This document shows, piece after piece, positions 24,368 to 33,324 of a stretch of DNA of 64,000 bases. Location of the stretch: assembly GCA_002490465.1 (NCBI GenBank), contig DKUB01000033.1, positions 79,786-143,785 on the forward strand. Reading direction: 5' to 3'. Made by a program: the position numbers and the translations under genes. The notes beneath the pieces are model-generated. The model made no database searches, was not told the origin of the DNA, and saw only the letters and a program-made list of their open reading frames with translations. Each line of letters starts with the position of its first letter. The stretch's first letter is position 1. The stretch comes from Lachnoclostridium sp. UBA7215. Its GTDB lineage: Bacteria; Bacillota; Clostridia; Lachnospirales; Lachnospiraceae.

Positions 24368-25807
24368 CTATTTATCTTCCTCACGTTTCTTTCCATAAAA
24401 TACAAGACTGACAGCATATAAAACGGTCAGCAGGGCGCCAATGACATAACTTGCCGTCCAGGGCAGATGAAAACCAACGGCTGCATTCAGAATAAAACTG
24501 CTTATGACGTACATATAAAACATTCCGGGCAGAAGCGCCATTCCATATGGTTGTCTCTTTCTTATCATATAAATGGTAATCACAGCAAAGGAAAATACAG
24601 CAATCGTCTGGTTCGCCCAGGCAAAATACCTCCACAGAATATTGAATCCGCCCTCAGAAATTTTGGCAAAAACCAGAAGCGCTGCAACCAGAGCAAATAT
24701 TATGAGCGCCAGCAACAGACGTTTTCTCTTCTTCGTCTGGTCAATATGAAAGGCTTCTGCCACCATGAGCCGGAGCGATCTCATAGCGGTATCTCCCGTA
24801 GTGATGGGGAGCACAATTACACCAATAATAGCTATGATTCCTCCAACTGTACCTAAGAGGTCTTTGGCCACGATTCCAACCACCTGTGTCGTAGATGTAT
24901 CTGCATTTGCAAGCCCCAGTTTCATCACTCCCATGGCAGCGGCAGCCCATATCATTGCAATAAGCCCCTCCGCTATCATCATATTATAAAAGGTCATCCG
25001 CCCCTCTTTTTCCTTTTTCATGGTACGCGCAATCAGCGTTGACTGTGTAGAGTGAAATCCCGATACGATTCCACAGGCAACTGTCACAAAAAATACCGGA
25101 AAAAAATGAAGCCCCTGCGGGTGGACATTCGACACGCCAATTTTCCAAATCTCATCCAGCGGATAACCTTTGATAAACAGGCCGATAAAAACACCGATAG
25201 CAGATAGTACCAGAATACCGCCAAAAACCGGATAAATTTTGCCAATAATTTTGTCAATGGGCAGCAGTGTGGCAATCACATAATAAATAAAAATGATGCC
25301 ATACACAAACCAGATGACGGGATTGGAAATACCACTGTCCATCTTCATAATCTGTGTCACAAATAAATCTCCCGGAGTATAAATAAATACTGCCCCCACC
25401 AGCAACATAAGGAGACACACGAATATATTATAGATTATGTAAATATATTTTCCCAAAAACTCCCGAATCAGCGCTGGCATCTGTGCCCCATCCTTTCTCA
25501 GGGAAATCATGCCGCTCATATAGTCATGAAATGCACCGCCCAGAACACAGCCAATGGGGATGGTGATAAAGGCAACCGGCCCGAATAAGATTCCCTGTAT
25601 CGGTCCCAGGATAGGCCCCGTCCCCGCTATGTTCAAAAGTTGTATCAGACTGTTTTTCCATTTGCTCATGGGAACAAAATCAACCCCGTCGTTCAACCTT
25701 ATGGCAGGCGTCTGTCTGTCATCCGGCTGAAAAATCCGCTGGCAAACGGCACCATAAACAATTCCTCCCCCAATCAGAAGAAGCAGACCAAATATAAATG
25801 TAATCAT
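24368..25807 (-). CDS. cstA: CstA-family carbon starvation protein (pyruvate or peptide transporter)
   Basis: A polytopic membrane protein of 479 residues with the family core: NIAGTGPILGPIQGILFGPV, then AFHDYMSGMISLRKDGAQMP, and GFHSTQSTLIARTM further on. About 12-13 hydrophobic helices are visible. This shorter form, without the extra loops of E. coli CstA, is the usual clostridial type. Members import pyruvate or peptides when preferred carbon is exhausted. No LytS/LytT-type regulator is adjacent. A promoter TTGGCA-N18-TACAAT lies upstream and a terminator downstream, so it is transcribed alone. Confidence 0.92.
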   Translation of the reverse strand: MITFIFGLLLLIGGGIVYGAVCQRIFQPDDRQTPAIRLNDGVDFVPMSKWKNSLIQLLNIAGTGPILGPIQGILFGPVAFITIPIGCVLGGAFHDYMSGMISLRKDGAQMPALIREFLGKYIYIIYNIFVCLLMLLVGAVFIYTPGDLFVTQIMKMDSGISNPVIWFVYGIIFIYYVIATLLPIDKIIGKIYPVFGGILVLSAIGVFIGLFIKGYPLDEIWKIGVSNVHPQGLHFFPVFFVTVACGIVSGFHSTQSTLIARTMKKEKEGRMTFYNMMIAEGLIAMIWAAAAMGVMKLGLANADTSTTQVVGIVAKDLLGTVGGIIAIIGVIVLPITTGDTAMRSLRLMVAEAFHIDQTKKRKRLLLALIIFALVAALLVFAKISEGGFNILWRYFAWANQTIAVFSFAVITIYMIRKRQPYGMALLPGMFYMYVISSFILNAAVGFHLPWTASYVIGALLTVLYAVSLVFYGKKREEDK

Positions 25808-25836
25808 TTTTAAACCTCCCTAAAATCTTAATATCT

Positions 25837-25905
25837 ATTGTATCATACGAAAAGCAGAATTGCCAAAAACTTTCGTTTGAAATTTTTAATTCACTATGCT
25901 ATACT
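25837..25905. promoter_or_regulatory. Divergent promoters of cstA and the DUF2798 gene
   Basis: On the minus strand TTGGCA (25861-25866) and TACAAT (25837-25842) are 18 bp apart and drive cstA. On the plus strand TTGAAA (25877-25882) and TATACT (25900-25905) are 17 bp apart and would give the DUF2798 gene a leader of about 140 nt. The two -35 elements lie about 10 bp apart. Confidence 0.6.
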
Positions 25906-26053
25906 ATCACAGTATCAAAAATTCAATAATAACGCATAAACGACACAAGTAGTGCTTTGCATGTAAATCTGATTACGGTACCTATGTATTTTCTAATTCG
26001 ATTTTCATGTATCTCACGCTTGTGTTTTTTTGTGCAGAGAAAAGGAGAAAAAA

Positions 26054-26608
26054 ATGCCAAGAAATCAATTTCAAAAAATGATATTTGCATTCTTAACTGT
26101 TGTAATTACTGTACATGCCTATGTATTCTTCAGCCTTTACGTGGTAAATGGCCAGACACTAATGAACCTTACCGGGGAGAGCAGCGTCTTACATGCCCTC
26201 CGCGCCCAGGGCGGCGTATATATGTTTGGAAAAATGTGTCCGATCTGGGCCGTTGTACTGGTAGAATTTTGTTTTGCCTACATACTGGAAATCCTGGTCG
26301 GAAGTCCGGTATCCTTCCGGCTTGCATGCAAAAAATTCGACCCTATGAAAGATCACCCCATGATTTTTGAGAGCGCTATTATTAATGCAACCGTAGGAAT
26401 TATGTGCCCGGCAATGAGCCTTATTGCAGCATTTCTATATTATCCATATTACTCAGGTTTTCATGTTTTGACATTACTGGCCAACTGGTTAAAACTGGTA
26501 TGCTTTAACTTCCCGTTTGCATTTTTTACACAGATGTATTTTATTCAGCCGTTTGTGAGAACTCTGTTCCGAACAATTTTTGCAAGAGATAGAAAAGAAC
26601 GGGCGTAG
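26054..26608 (+). CDS. DUF2798-like integral membrane protein
   Basis: A 184-residue membrane protein with four hydrophobic helices arranged as two similar halves (MIFAFLTVVITVHAYVFFSL with WAVVLVEFCFAYILEILVGS; then IINATVGIMCPAMSLIAAFL with CFNFPFAFFTQMYFIQPFVR). The second helix of each half ends with a short basic loop, the pattern of tandem DUF2798 proteins. GGAG lies 8 nt before the ATG at 26054; an upstream in-frame ATG lacks one. Function unknown. It is divergent from cstA and convergent with the anti-sigma gene. Confidence 0.8.
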   Translation: MPRNQFQKMIFAFLTVVITVHAYVFFSLYVVNGQTLMNLTGESSVLHALRAQGGVYMFGKMCPIWAVVLVEFCFAYILEILVGSPVSFRLACKKFDPMKDHPMIFESAIINATVGIMCPAMSLIAAFLYYPYYSGFHVLTLLANWLKLVCFNFPFAFFTQMYFIQPFVRTLFRTIFARDRKERA

Positions 26609-26688
26609 ACAACGAAAAAAATTGGAGAAATGAAAATATTGCATGGCAAAGACGGGAGAGATCGACTTACCCTCCCGCCCCCCGCCTT

Positions 26689-27468
26689 TTAACGAGACGA
26701 ACCATATCCATTCCCTCTGCCATGTCCTGAACCATGGCCGGCATGATGACCGCCGCCACACCCGTCTGAACTCTGACTCCGAATCGTCCCATCGGTATTA
26801 TCCGACAATTCCTCTATCTTATCCCATATCTGGCGCATGGTAAGTCCCTGTATGTCCTCTATGGTAATATCCGGGTCAAGCGCCTGCAGCTCTAAAAATG
26901 CCCTGTATTTCCCACACGATATTCCCGCCTCGTGCGCTGCGGCAGCCTCCTGGGAATTGCCGGAAGAACAATGAACATTGTTATAGGAGGATGTGCATGC
27001 AGCCACCTCATCCATTACTTCATTATTTTTGTCTTCATTCCTTCCGCAGACGGTAACGGCAATCAGTTGATTCTGCACGATATATTCCTGCATGCCCTGA
27101 TCCGCCAGTATCATTTCTAATGCCTTTTCATAATCCAGATTATAGACATCAATAGTGGACATAAGCGCGTACCCATCTTCATTGTATGTGTCCACGGATA
27201 CCACTTTATTGAAACAGTTAATGCCGATTTCAATGGATGGATTAACATCAATGCTGATGGCAAATACCGGAGTGGTATAGGTAAAATAGCCTATTCCTGC
27301 CGACAACAGCAGTACAAAACAGGCGGCAGCCGCAATCAACCGTTTGGGGGATATAAATTTTCTTTTTCTATCGCTTTTTGTATAATCTGCTATAAAATCC
27401 ATGGTCCGGTTTTTTAGCTCATCCTCTGCATGGATTTTATCAAATACATCCTGTAACCTACTCTTCAT
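26689..27468 (-). CDS. RsgI-like anti-sigma factor with His/Gly-rich tail
   Basis: The cytoplasmic N-terminus (about 45 residues) is followed by one membrane helix (LIAAAACFVLLLSAGIGYFT) and an extracytoplasmic domain starting FAISIDVNPSIEIGIN and containing SVDTYNEDGYALMSTIDVYN, the conserved juxtamembrane domain of RsgI-type anti-sigma factors. The C-terminal 30 residues are extremely rich in Gly, His and Ser (GGGHHAGHGSGHGRGNGYG), suggesting metal or carbohydrate contact outside the cell. GGGGGTGA precedes the ATG at 27468 and the gene overlaps the sigma gene stop by 11 nt. It probably holds the adjacent ECF sigma factor inactive until an external signal is sensed. Confidence 0.85.
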   Translation of the reverse strand: MKSRLQDVFDKIHAEDELKNRTMDFIADYTKSDRKRKFISPKRLIAAAACFVLLLSAGIGYFTYTTPVFAISIDVNPSIEIGINCFNKVVSVDTYNEDGYALMSTIDVYNLDYEKALEMILADQGMQEYIVQNQLIAVTVCGRNEDKNNEVMDEVAACTSSYNNVHCSSGNSQEAAAAHEAGISCGKYRAFLELQALDPDITIEDIQGLTMRQIWDKIEELSDNTDGTIRSQSSDGCGGGHHAGHGSGHGRGNGYGSSR

Positions 27469-27943
27469 TATTGTCACCCCCTAACTTTTCTCTAAGCAGC
27501 TGTTTGGAACGCGTTAGGAGCGTATAGACAGTATTTTTATTTTTCTTAAGAATGCCGGCAATTTCAACAGCAGTATATCCCTCATAGTAATAGAGATATA
27601 TCACATCCCTGTATTTTGCCGGCAAACATAAAACTGCTTCTAACACTTCGCTGTTGTCCGGGGTCAGTTCTTCCTGCTGTTGAAGCAATTCTTCCAGGGG
27701 AACGGTATGGCTGCGGAAGAAATCCCTGAAAAAGTCCCGGCAGGCATTAATCGTAACCCGGATAAACCATGCCTTTTCATGTTCTTCACTGTCAAACTGA
27801 ACGGAACTCAGGACATACTTCAAAAAGACCGTTTGAAATATGTCCTCGGAATCATGATAATTTTTCAGATGTATCATACAAAGCCGCCGGACAGTATCTG
27901 CATACTGTTCTACAGCCCGGTTTACCTCTTGTTCACTCCGCAT
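27458..27943 (-). CDS. ECF-type RNA polymerase sigma factor
   Basis: A 161-residue sigma-70 family protein with region 2 (NYHDSEDIFQTVFLKYVLSS ... KAWFIRVTINACRDFFR) and region 4 (LPAKYRDVIYLYYYEGYTAV ... NTVYTLLTRSKQLLREKL). No region 3 is present, as in ECF factors. It is overlapped by its RsgI-like anti-sigma gene; the two form a transmembrane signalling pair. The secreted protein gene just upstream (27969-28379) is a plausible target or partner. Target promoters are unknown. Confidence 0.92.
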   Translation of the reverse strand: MRSEQEVNRAVEQYADTVRRLCMIHLKNYHDSEDIFQTVFLKYVLSSVQFDSEEHEKAWFIRVTINACRDFFRDFFRSHTVPLEELLQQQEELTPDNSEVLEAVLCLPAKYRDVIYLYYYEGYTAVEIAGILKKNKNTVYTLLTRSKQLLREKLGGDNNEE

Positions 27944-27968
27944 AACATTCCCTCATTTTTGCTATACA

Positions 27969-28379
27969 CTATTTTTTTCTCCATTTTGCATAGAGCGTCT
28001 TTGTTCCATTACTCCCTTTTTTTATCGCCGTAATTTTTTTCCTGCATTGCCTGTCAGCATACCAGCCCTGGAATGTACAGCCTTTCTTTGTAGGATTTTT
28101 CAGCTTAATTGTTTTCGTCGCACTGCAATAACACAATGGATTGTTTTTATTATTCTTTCCACCGTTCAAATTGTACTTGATAGCGTATTTTATATGATCA
28201 CAAACGCCATCTCCGTCAGCATCTACATATCCTTTACCGCATCCGGAATGCCCTCCCTGACATCCATGACCGGAATGCCATCCATATCCATGGGCGTATA
28301 CCTGTTCCACAGCAAACATATTTGTGCTGCAAACGGAAAAAATAAGTGCTGCTGATAAAACAATTGCCATTCTTTTCAT
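27969..28379 (-). CDS. Secreted protein with His/Gly-rich segment and InlB B-repeat-like domain
   Basis: A signal peptide (MAIVLSAALIFSVCSTNMFA) leads to a His/Gly/Cys-rich segment (HGYGWHSGHGCQGGHSGCG), then YVDADGDGVCDH, a short calcium-binding-like motif. A Listeria-Bacteroides (Flg_new) repeat follows with YNLNGG, GCTFQGWYAD and TKTLYAKW. The start at 28379 is behind GGTGG; an in-frame ATG four codons earlier is possible. It lies 25 nt before the sigma factor gene in the same direction, and its His/Gly-rich region echoes the anti-sigma tail, so all three may respond to the same ligand. Confidence 0.78.
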   Translation of the reverse strand: MKRMAIVLSAALIFSVCSTNMFAVEQVYAHGYGWHSGHGCQGGHSGCGKGYVDADGDGVCDHIKYAIKYNLNGGKNNKNNPLCYCSATKTIKLKNPTKKGCTFQGWYADRQCRKKITAIKKGSNGTKTLYAKWRKK

Positions 28380-28529
28380 ATTTTCCACCATCCTTTATAA
28401 ATATTTGGTCGTTTCATATATAATACGAATGAAAATGCAGAATCCATTCAAAAAATAAATTTTTTCTTTACAACTCAAATCAAAAAAAATATACTTGTGT
28501 TTAGTATTCTTTATCCATAGGAGGAAGAC

Positions 28530-29453
28530 ATGTTTGAATGGAATGAGACGGTACAGCACATGATTGACTGGATTGAGGAGAATATTTTGGAAAATCCTTC
28601 ACTTCTTGATTTATCAAAAGCAATGGGATATTCCCCCTATTACTGCTCAACCCGCTTTCATGAAATCACGGGAATGACATTTCGAAACTATCTGGCAGGA
28701 CGGCGCCTTGCCAGAGCCGCTCTGGATATCCGTGATACAAATAACAGGATACTTGATATTGCAATCAAATATGGCTTTTCCTCACAGGAAGCCCTGACAA
28801 GGGCTTTTGTGGACGCCTATGGCTGTACCCCTGCCGCATACAGAAAAGAACCGGTTCCTATCGCCCTCTCTAATTCAAAAGTTGTTTTTTTCCCGGAACA
28901 TTATACAAAAAAAGGAGAGAATACTATGAGTAAAACGCTGCTAACTACCCCAAACATCCGGATTGAGCATATTCCGGAACACAAATACATTGGCATCTAT
29001 GATATAACAGCAACAGATTATGGGAGTTTCTGGAATAAACACGATTGCGACAAAATCTGCGGTATCATTGACAGTATGAGCCATATTTCCCACCCAATTG
29101 TAACCTGCCACACTGCCGGCTGGTTTTACGAAAAAAGTACAGCTGATAAGCAGTCTGTTAAAAAAGGATATTTTTATGGTTTTGGTGTTCCAAAAGATTA
29201 TGACGGTATCATTCCCGACGGTTTTGAGATGAGAAATGTCCCGGCCAGTGATTATATGGTCTTTTTCCATCCGCCATTCGACTATCTGAAAGACTGCAGT
29301 GAGGTCATGTCACGGGTTGAAAATCTTGCCTGGAACTTTGATCCCGCAGAAAAAGGGTGGAAATGGAATGAAGAGACAAACCCGGATTACCAGAGGCATT
29401 ATCCGGAAGTAATCGGTTATGAAGTACTGCGCCCCGTCACAAGGCTCACCTGA
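28530..29453 (+). CDS. AraC-family regulator with GyrI-like effector-binding domain
   Basis: Residues about 8-108 hold two helix-turn-helix motifs of the AraC/XylS type (ENPSLLDLSKAMGYSPYYCS and ILDIAIKYGFSSQEALTRAF with the classical GCTPAAYRK end). Residues about 135-305 form a GyrI-like small-molecule-binding domain (IRIEHIPEHKYIGIYD, NVPASDYMVFFHPPFDY, EVIGYEVLRPV). This order, HTH first, is that of Rob/MarA-like proteins with a C-terminal binding domain, often multidrug or toxin sensors. AGGAGG precedes the ATG. A second ribosome site (GGAG) 8 nt before an in-frame ATG at 28925 could give the binding domain alone. Confidence 0.92.
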   Translation: MFEWNETVQHMIDWIEENILENPSLLDLSKAMGYSPYYCSTRFHEITGMTFRNYLAGRRLARAALDIRDTNNRILDIAIKYGFSSQEALTRAFVDAYGCTPAAYRKEPVPIALSNSKVVFFPEHYTKKGENTMSKTLLTTPNIRIEHIPEHKYIGIYDITATDYGSFWNKHDCDKICGIIDSMSHISHPIVTCHTAGWFYEKSTADKQSVKKGYFYGFGVPKDYDGIIPDGFEMRNVPASDYMVFFHPPFDYLKDCSEVMSRVENLAWNFDPAEKGWKWNEETNPDYQRHYPEVIGYEVLRPVTRLT

Positions 29454-29473
29454 ACATGCTGCCTCCAGACACT

Positions 29474-29503
29474 GGTACATCTGGCAATTACGCCAGGTGT
29501 ACC
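29474..29503. terminator. Hairpin between convergent araC-type and alpha-galactosidase genes
   Basis: GGTACATCTGGC (29474-29485) pairs with GCCAGGTGTACC (29492-29503) with one mismatch, a 12-bp stem. The stop codon of the alpha-galactosidase gene lies in the loop (29488-29490). There is no T-tract on either side, so it may be an RNA 3'-end protector rather than a classical terminator. Confidence 0.45.
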
Positions 29504-31590
29504 GCTGCTGCACACATATTTTCTGTCGGGCGGTAATACAATCCTCCCTCTCTTACTTCTATTTCTGCCTTTTGGTCATGGGAATACGTGCTGATGATTT
29601 TTGTCCCGCACCCGGATAAGTCTACTCTTATTTCTTCCGGAAGCTCTCCATGGAAACAGTGGATGACAACTAATGTCTCGCCATTGTCTCCCGTCCGGCG
29701 CACAACCTGATATCCCCTCGGGTGACGGTCACTGGTTATTTTGGGTCCTATGCGCTTTGTGATTCCCTTTTTAATAATCGGGGCAATTTCGCGGTAAAAA
29801 GCAATTCCGCGGTCAATAACATCCCATTGTTCATCGGAAAGCTCTGTCACATCACCGGACAGGCACATCCTCCCAAGAAATGTATTCGCTATGGAGTACC
29901 CGATTCTCTTCAGCGAATCACTCTGGCGGATGACCGCCCATATCTGGCTTTGGCGCGGGAGAATCGCACGGTGGAGGTTTGCCGCAATAATCGGAATCTC
30001 CTCTGTCTCATGTGCATCGGAAAATGACGCCATGGAACAGATGCTCATCATAAGGGGCTCCAGCTTGTGCCCTCCGGAAGCACAGTTTTCCAGCACAATA
30101 TCCGGTATTTCTTCTTTTACCTGCCGGACAAATTCAACCGATGCTTCCATATTCTGGCGCAGACCCTCACCAAGGGAATCCGAACCGTCACATCCAATTC
30201 CTATTGTGTCATTATAGTCCATTTTCATGTAGCCAAAACCATACTGGCGAAGAGTCCCTATTACTTTGTCGTGTAAATACTCTTTCACCCATGCATCTTT
30301 CATATTCCAAAATCTGCGGTTGTATGTAGTCAGGACATGACCGTCTCTTTTTAACAGATGGTCCGTATTTTCATAGGCTTTTGCGGCGCGTCCCACGTTA
30401 TCAATTTCAAACCAGATTCCCGGCCGCATTCCCGCACTTTTAATCAGCTCCACGGTCTTACCTAACCCGTCCGGGAACAGCGTCTGTGATACATTATAAT
30501 CCCCCATGCTGATGTCCCACGGCACGCCGTCCTCTTTAAACCATCCACAGTCAATAACAAAATAGTCAAAGCCCTTATCCTTAATGGCCTCCACGATTCC
30601 GGAAATATTCTCATGAGACGGGCATCCCCATGTCGTACAGTATTCATTGAATATGATGGGAAGCGACTGCTCATCTTCCGGCCCCCCGTTGACATATTTT
30701 TCCCCGGCAGATACCAGTCTGTGGCACAATAAATCAATATCACCGCAGCAGACACTCAGAATCGCTTTTGGCGTCTCAAAACTCTCCCCGCTGCCTATTG
30801 TTTTCATCCAGTGGCCAAATTCCCTGTCGGCAAGCCCGCCGGACAGGTGCAGTCCGTCATCCTGTCTGTAAATCTCCATCTGCCATGACGCCTCGTGAGC
30901 TAACTGCACTCCCCACAACACATGGTTTTTTGTATCCTCTATTGCTGCGAAGGGAAAATATTTCATAACCGGCATAGAACCTCTCTGTCCAAACCGCTCC
31001 ACACCTACTGTCCAGTTTGACCAGCTCGGTTCAAGCTGCAAGTCTTCAACCGTCTCCGTAACCAGCCTTCCCTCATGGCTCCACTTACTGCGAAGCCGAT
31101 GTACCAGAAGAGTATCCGGAGCCATCCCCGGCTCAAAGGGCGTCATATTTCCCATCTCAAAACTCGAAAGCATCTCAAGTGTTACGCCTTCTTTGCTTTT
31201 GTTTATAAAAATATTTTTCATCTCAAAGCTGTCCTCACCCTCATAATAGGTGATTACATTGACAAGCTCATACCCCCGCTTATCTTTCATAACAGTGCGG
31301 ATATATGTAACCGTTCCCTCTTTCTCCGTTGTCTGGGAATCATACTCAAAGAGATTCGCCGTCTCACAATTGCGCATTGTCTGGCCATTGGCATAACAAT
31401 TCGGGTAAATATCCCCTGCCAGCTTCAGCTGGGCCAGGCTGTTGATACGGTAAAACTTCTCCCCGCTTTTATTTTTACTTTCCATTTCCGCCGGAATCAT
31501 ATAAAATCCAATGCGGTTAAAATCTGTCTCCTGTTCAAAAATCAACAGCATATCTCCCAGACAGATATTTGAAATTCTCTCAATCGCCAT
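29488..31590 (-). CDS. GH36 alpha-galactosidase
   Basis: A 700-residue enzyme with the clan GH-D layout: an N-terminal beta-sandwich (about 1-290), a TIM barrel from about 300, and a C-terminal beta domain. The nucleophile Asp lies in YMKMDYND and the acid/base Asp in SFSDAHETEEIP. IDCGWFKEDG and LENCASGGHKLEP are further barrel landmarks. No signal peptide, so it acts in the cytoplasm on imported alpha-galactosides such as raffinose or melibiose; alpha-N-acetylgalactosaminidase activity cannot be excluded. Its start overlaps the HdeD gene end by 11 nt. No sugar transporter is adjacent, which is unusual for this enzyme class. Confidence 0.94.
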   Translation of the reverse strand: MAIERISNICLGDMLLIFEQETDFNRIGFYMIPAEMESKNKSGEKFYRINSLAQLKLAGDIYPNCYANGQTMRNCETANLFEYDSQTTEKEGTVTYIRTVMKDKRGYELVNVITYYEGEDSFEMKNIFINKSKEGVTLEMLSSFEMGNMTPFEPGMAPDTLLVHRLRSKWSHEGRLVTETVEDLQLEPSWSNWTVGVERFGQRGSMPVMKYFPFAAIEDTKNHVLWGVQLAHEASWQMEIYRQDDGLHLSGGLADREFGHWMKTIGSGESFETPKAILSVCCGDIDLLCHRLVSAGEKYVNGGPEDEQSLPIIFNEYCTTWGCPSHENISGIVEAIKDKGFDYFVIDCGWFKEDGVPWDISMGDYNVSQTLFPDGLGKTVELIKSAGMRPGIWFEIDNVGRAAKAYENTDHLLKRDGHVLTTYNRRFWNMKDAWVKEYLHDKVIGTLRQYGFGYMKMDYNDTIGIGCDGSDSLGEGLRQNMEASVEFVRQVKEEIPDIVLENCASGGHKLEPLMMSICSMASFSDAHETEEIPIIAANLHRAILPRQSQIWAVIRQSDSLKRIGYSIANTFLGRMCLSGDVTELSDEQWDVIDRGIAFYREIAPIIKKGITKRIGPKITSDRHPRGYQVVRRTGDNGETLVVIHCFHGELPEEIRVDLSGCGTKIISTYSHDQKAEIEVREGGLYYRPTENMCAAAVHLA

Positions 31591-32173
31591 TCTTCTCTCC
31601 CCTCTCTCTCAATACAAGCTCTGTCTGAACATTTTTCAGACGGATGGATATTGCAATTGTCATATATAAATCTGTGACACCGCTGTATACCAGTGCTACA
31701 CCAACACATGCAATAAATATTTCCCATATAAATGGATTAATCAGAAGGATAACACCGAACACGATATTGATCAGTGCCATGGCAAAAGCAATATGCCACG
31801 TCCCGTGCCCCAGACGGTACATATCAATGGAGTTCTGAATTTTTAAAATACCGCTGATTGTTACAAGAAATCCAAGAACAACTGGTATTAAATCCATCAG
31901 CTGGTCCGCCTTAAGAATAACAAGCACACCGCCGAGCACGGCACTCACACCAACGACTAAATCATAGCGGTATAAAATACCAGTAATATCCTTTCGCACA
32001 TAACTGATCAGAGAAACTACTCCAATAGCAATCAAAAGCACTGCCAGAATATAGCAGCTTGTCTTTAGGGTCTCCGTCGGCCAGATTATTAAAATTACGC
32101 CAAGGGCAATAAATCCAAGCGCTGTCAAAATAAGATTCCACTTTAATTGTTTTAATAGCTGCATAGGCATCAT
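31580..32173 (-). CDS. HdeD/DUF308-family membrane protein
   Basis: A 197-residue membrane protein with six hydrophobic helices in three pairs, each pair with the G-x-x-x-L/I-G-x-x-L/I pattern of DUF308 (LILTALGFIALGVILIIWPT; LVVGVSAVLGGVLVILKADQ; AMALINIVFGVILLINPFIW). HdeD-like proteins are linked to acid or envelope stress. It shares an ATGA overlap with the upstream phosphodiesterase gene and overlaps the alpha-galactosidase start, so the three are translationally coupled. Confidence 0.87.
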   Translation of the reverse strand: MMPMQLLKQLKWNLILTALGFIALGVILIIWPTETLKTSCYILAVLLIAIGVVSLISYVRKDITGILYRYDLVVGVSAVLGGVLVILKADQLMDLIPVVLGFLVTISGILKIQNSIDMYRLGHGTWHIAFAMALINIVFGVILLINPFIWEIFIACVGVALVYSGVTDLYMTIAISIRLKNVQTELVLRERGEKNGD

Positions 32174-32922
32174 TCCTCTCCTTCTGTCAGTGTATAATAA
32201 TATTCGGTTGTCACCATATCCACATCATATTCCTGTACCATACGCAAAAAATCTGCCCTGCGGTTGACTGTCCACACATTAATCAGTATTCCCTCTTTGT
32301 GCAGACGCATCACGTTCCCTTTCGAGAGCAGTTGATACCGCGTGTCCAGATGTATCCGGTTCTCAATAAGCCACTGTTCCAGCTCCGGACCAACCGGGCG
32401 GTATTTCGTCTCCTTTGTTGCCCCGTATACATACTGAAGCCTCTCTGCCGGAAAACCTATACTGTTTTTTAACCGGAGAAGAACAGCAGGATATAAACTG
32501 ATAAAATATGCTCTTTCATATAAACCATAACTTTTTACCAAAGCAACGATTTCCCTCAGTTCTACAGCTGTATAATCCATCTTTAGCTCTATAACTGGAC
32601 AACGGTTTTCTGCCCGGGCTATCAGTGAGAGATAAGTCGTAAGTGTGATTGGATACTGTGAGGGATGCCAGGTCCGCTTCCTGCCGCGCACGAACGGATA
32701 GGACTGAATCTCCCGGTACGCAAGGTCAGGAATGTATTTCTCCACCCCGCACATCCGTGACAGGTTCCCATCATGGGATATCACATAAATGCCATCCCGT
32801 GATTTCCATACATCACATTCCACTCCATAAAAATCAGCTTCTGCCGCCAGGGCAAATGCCGCTCTGCTATTCTCCGGCGCCTCTGCACTAAAACCGCGGT
32901 GGGCAATTCTCTTAATTGGCAT
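32170..32922 (-). CDS. Glycerophosphodiester phosphodiesterase
   Basis: A GDPD TIM barrel of 250 residues. IAHRGFSAEAPENSRAAF carries the first catalytic His and the HRG..PEN signature; VECDVWKSRDG holds metal-ligand Glu and Asp; VISHDGNLSR has the second His; VIELKMD provides the third metal ligand. It hydrolyses glycerophosphodiesters to glycerol-3-phosphate and an alcohol. The ATG at 32922 has AGGGAGA upstream. It lacks a signal peptide and membrane helices, so it is a cytoplasmic form. It sits directly behind a response regulator gene. Confidence 0.93.
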   Translation of the reverse strand: MPIKRIAHRGFSAEAPENSRAAFALAAEADFYGVECDVWKSRDGIYVISHDGNLSRMCGVEKYIPDLAYREIQSYPFVRGRKRTWHPSQYPITLTTYLSLIARAENRCPVIELKMDYTAVELREIVALVKSYGLYERAYFISLYPAVLLRLKNSIGFPAERLQYVYGATKETKYRPVGPELEQWLIENRIHLDTRYQLLSKGNVMRLHKEGILINVWTVNRRADFLRMVQEYDVDMVTTEYYYTLTEGEE

Positions 32923-32952
32923 ATTCCATCTCCCTGCTTCTACTATACCCAA

Positions 32953-33324
32953 TTACTCAAGCGCTCTTTCAATCTGATCCATCAACTCCTGCGGCTTCAA
33001 AGGCTTAATAGCAAAATCTTTTGCCCCAAGGGCCTCTGCCTCACGCATCTGCTCAGTATCTTCCGTTCCTGTCAGAAAAATAACCGGAAGATCTTCAAAC
33101 CCCGCCATACCGCGGATTTCGGAAAGAGTCTCCAATCCGTCCTTTCCGGGCATTTTCACATCCAGGACAAGCAAATCCACCTGATTTGACTGCAATTTCT
33201 GAATACATTCATCCCCGGATTCTGCTGTCAATATCTCGTGAGACGTTTTTTTCAGAATAAATTCCGCCCTGCGCAAACTCATAACATCATCATCAACAAC
33301 TAAAATGTGTTTCTTTTCAGCCAT
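32953..33324 (-). CDS. Stand-alone response regulator receiver protein
   Basis: A single REC domain of 123 residues with the acidic pair VVDDD, phospho-acceptor Asp in LVLDVKMPGKDG, Thr in FLTGTED and Lys in AIKPLKPQEL. No output domain follows, so it acts by protein contact, like CheY or Spo0F, or as an intermediate in a phosphorelay with the HPt module of the preceding hybrid kinase. It overlaps that kinase gene by 25 nt. The ATG at 33324 has GGAGGGG upstream. Confidence 0.93.
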   Translation of the reverse strand: MAEKKHILVVDDDVMSLRRAEFILKKTSHEILTAESGDECIQKLQSNQVDLLVLDVKMPGKDGLETLSEIRGMAGFEDLPVIFLTGTEDTEQMREAEALGAKDFAIKPLKPQELMDQIERALE

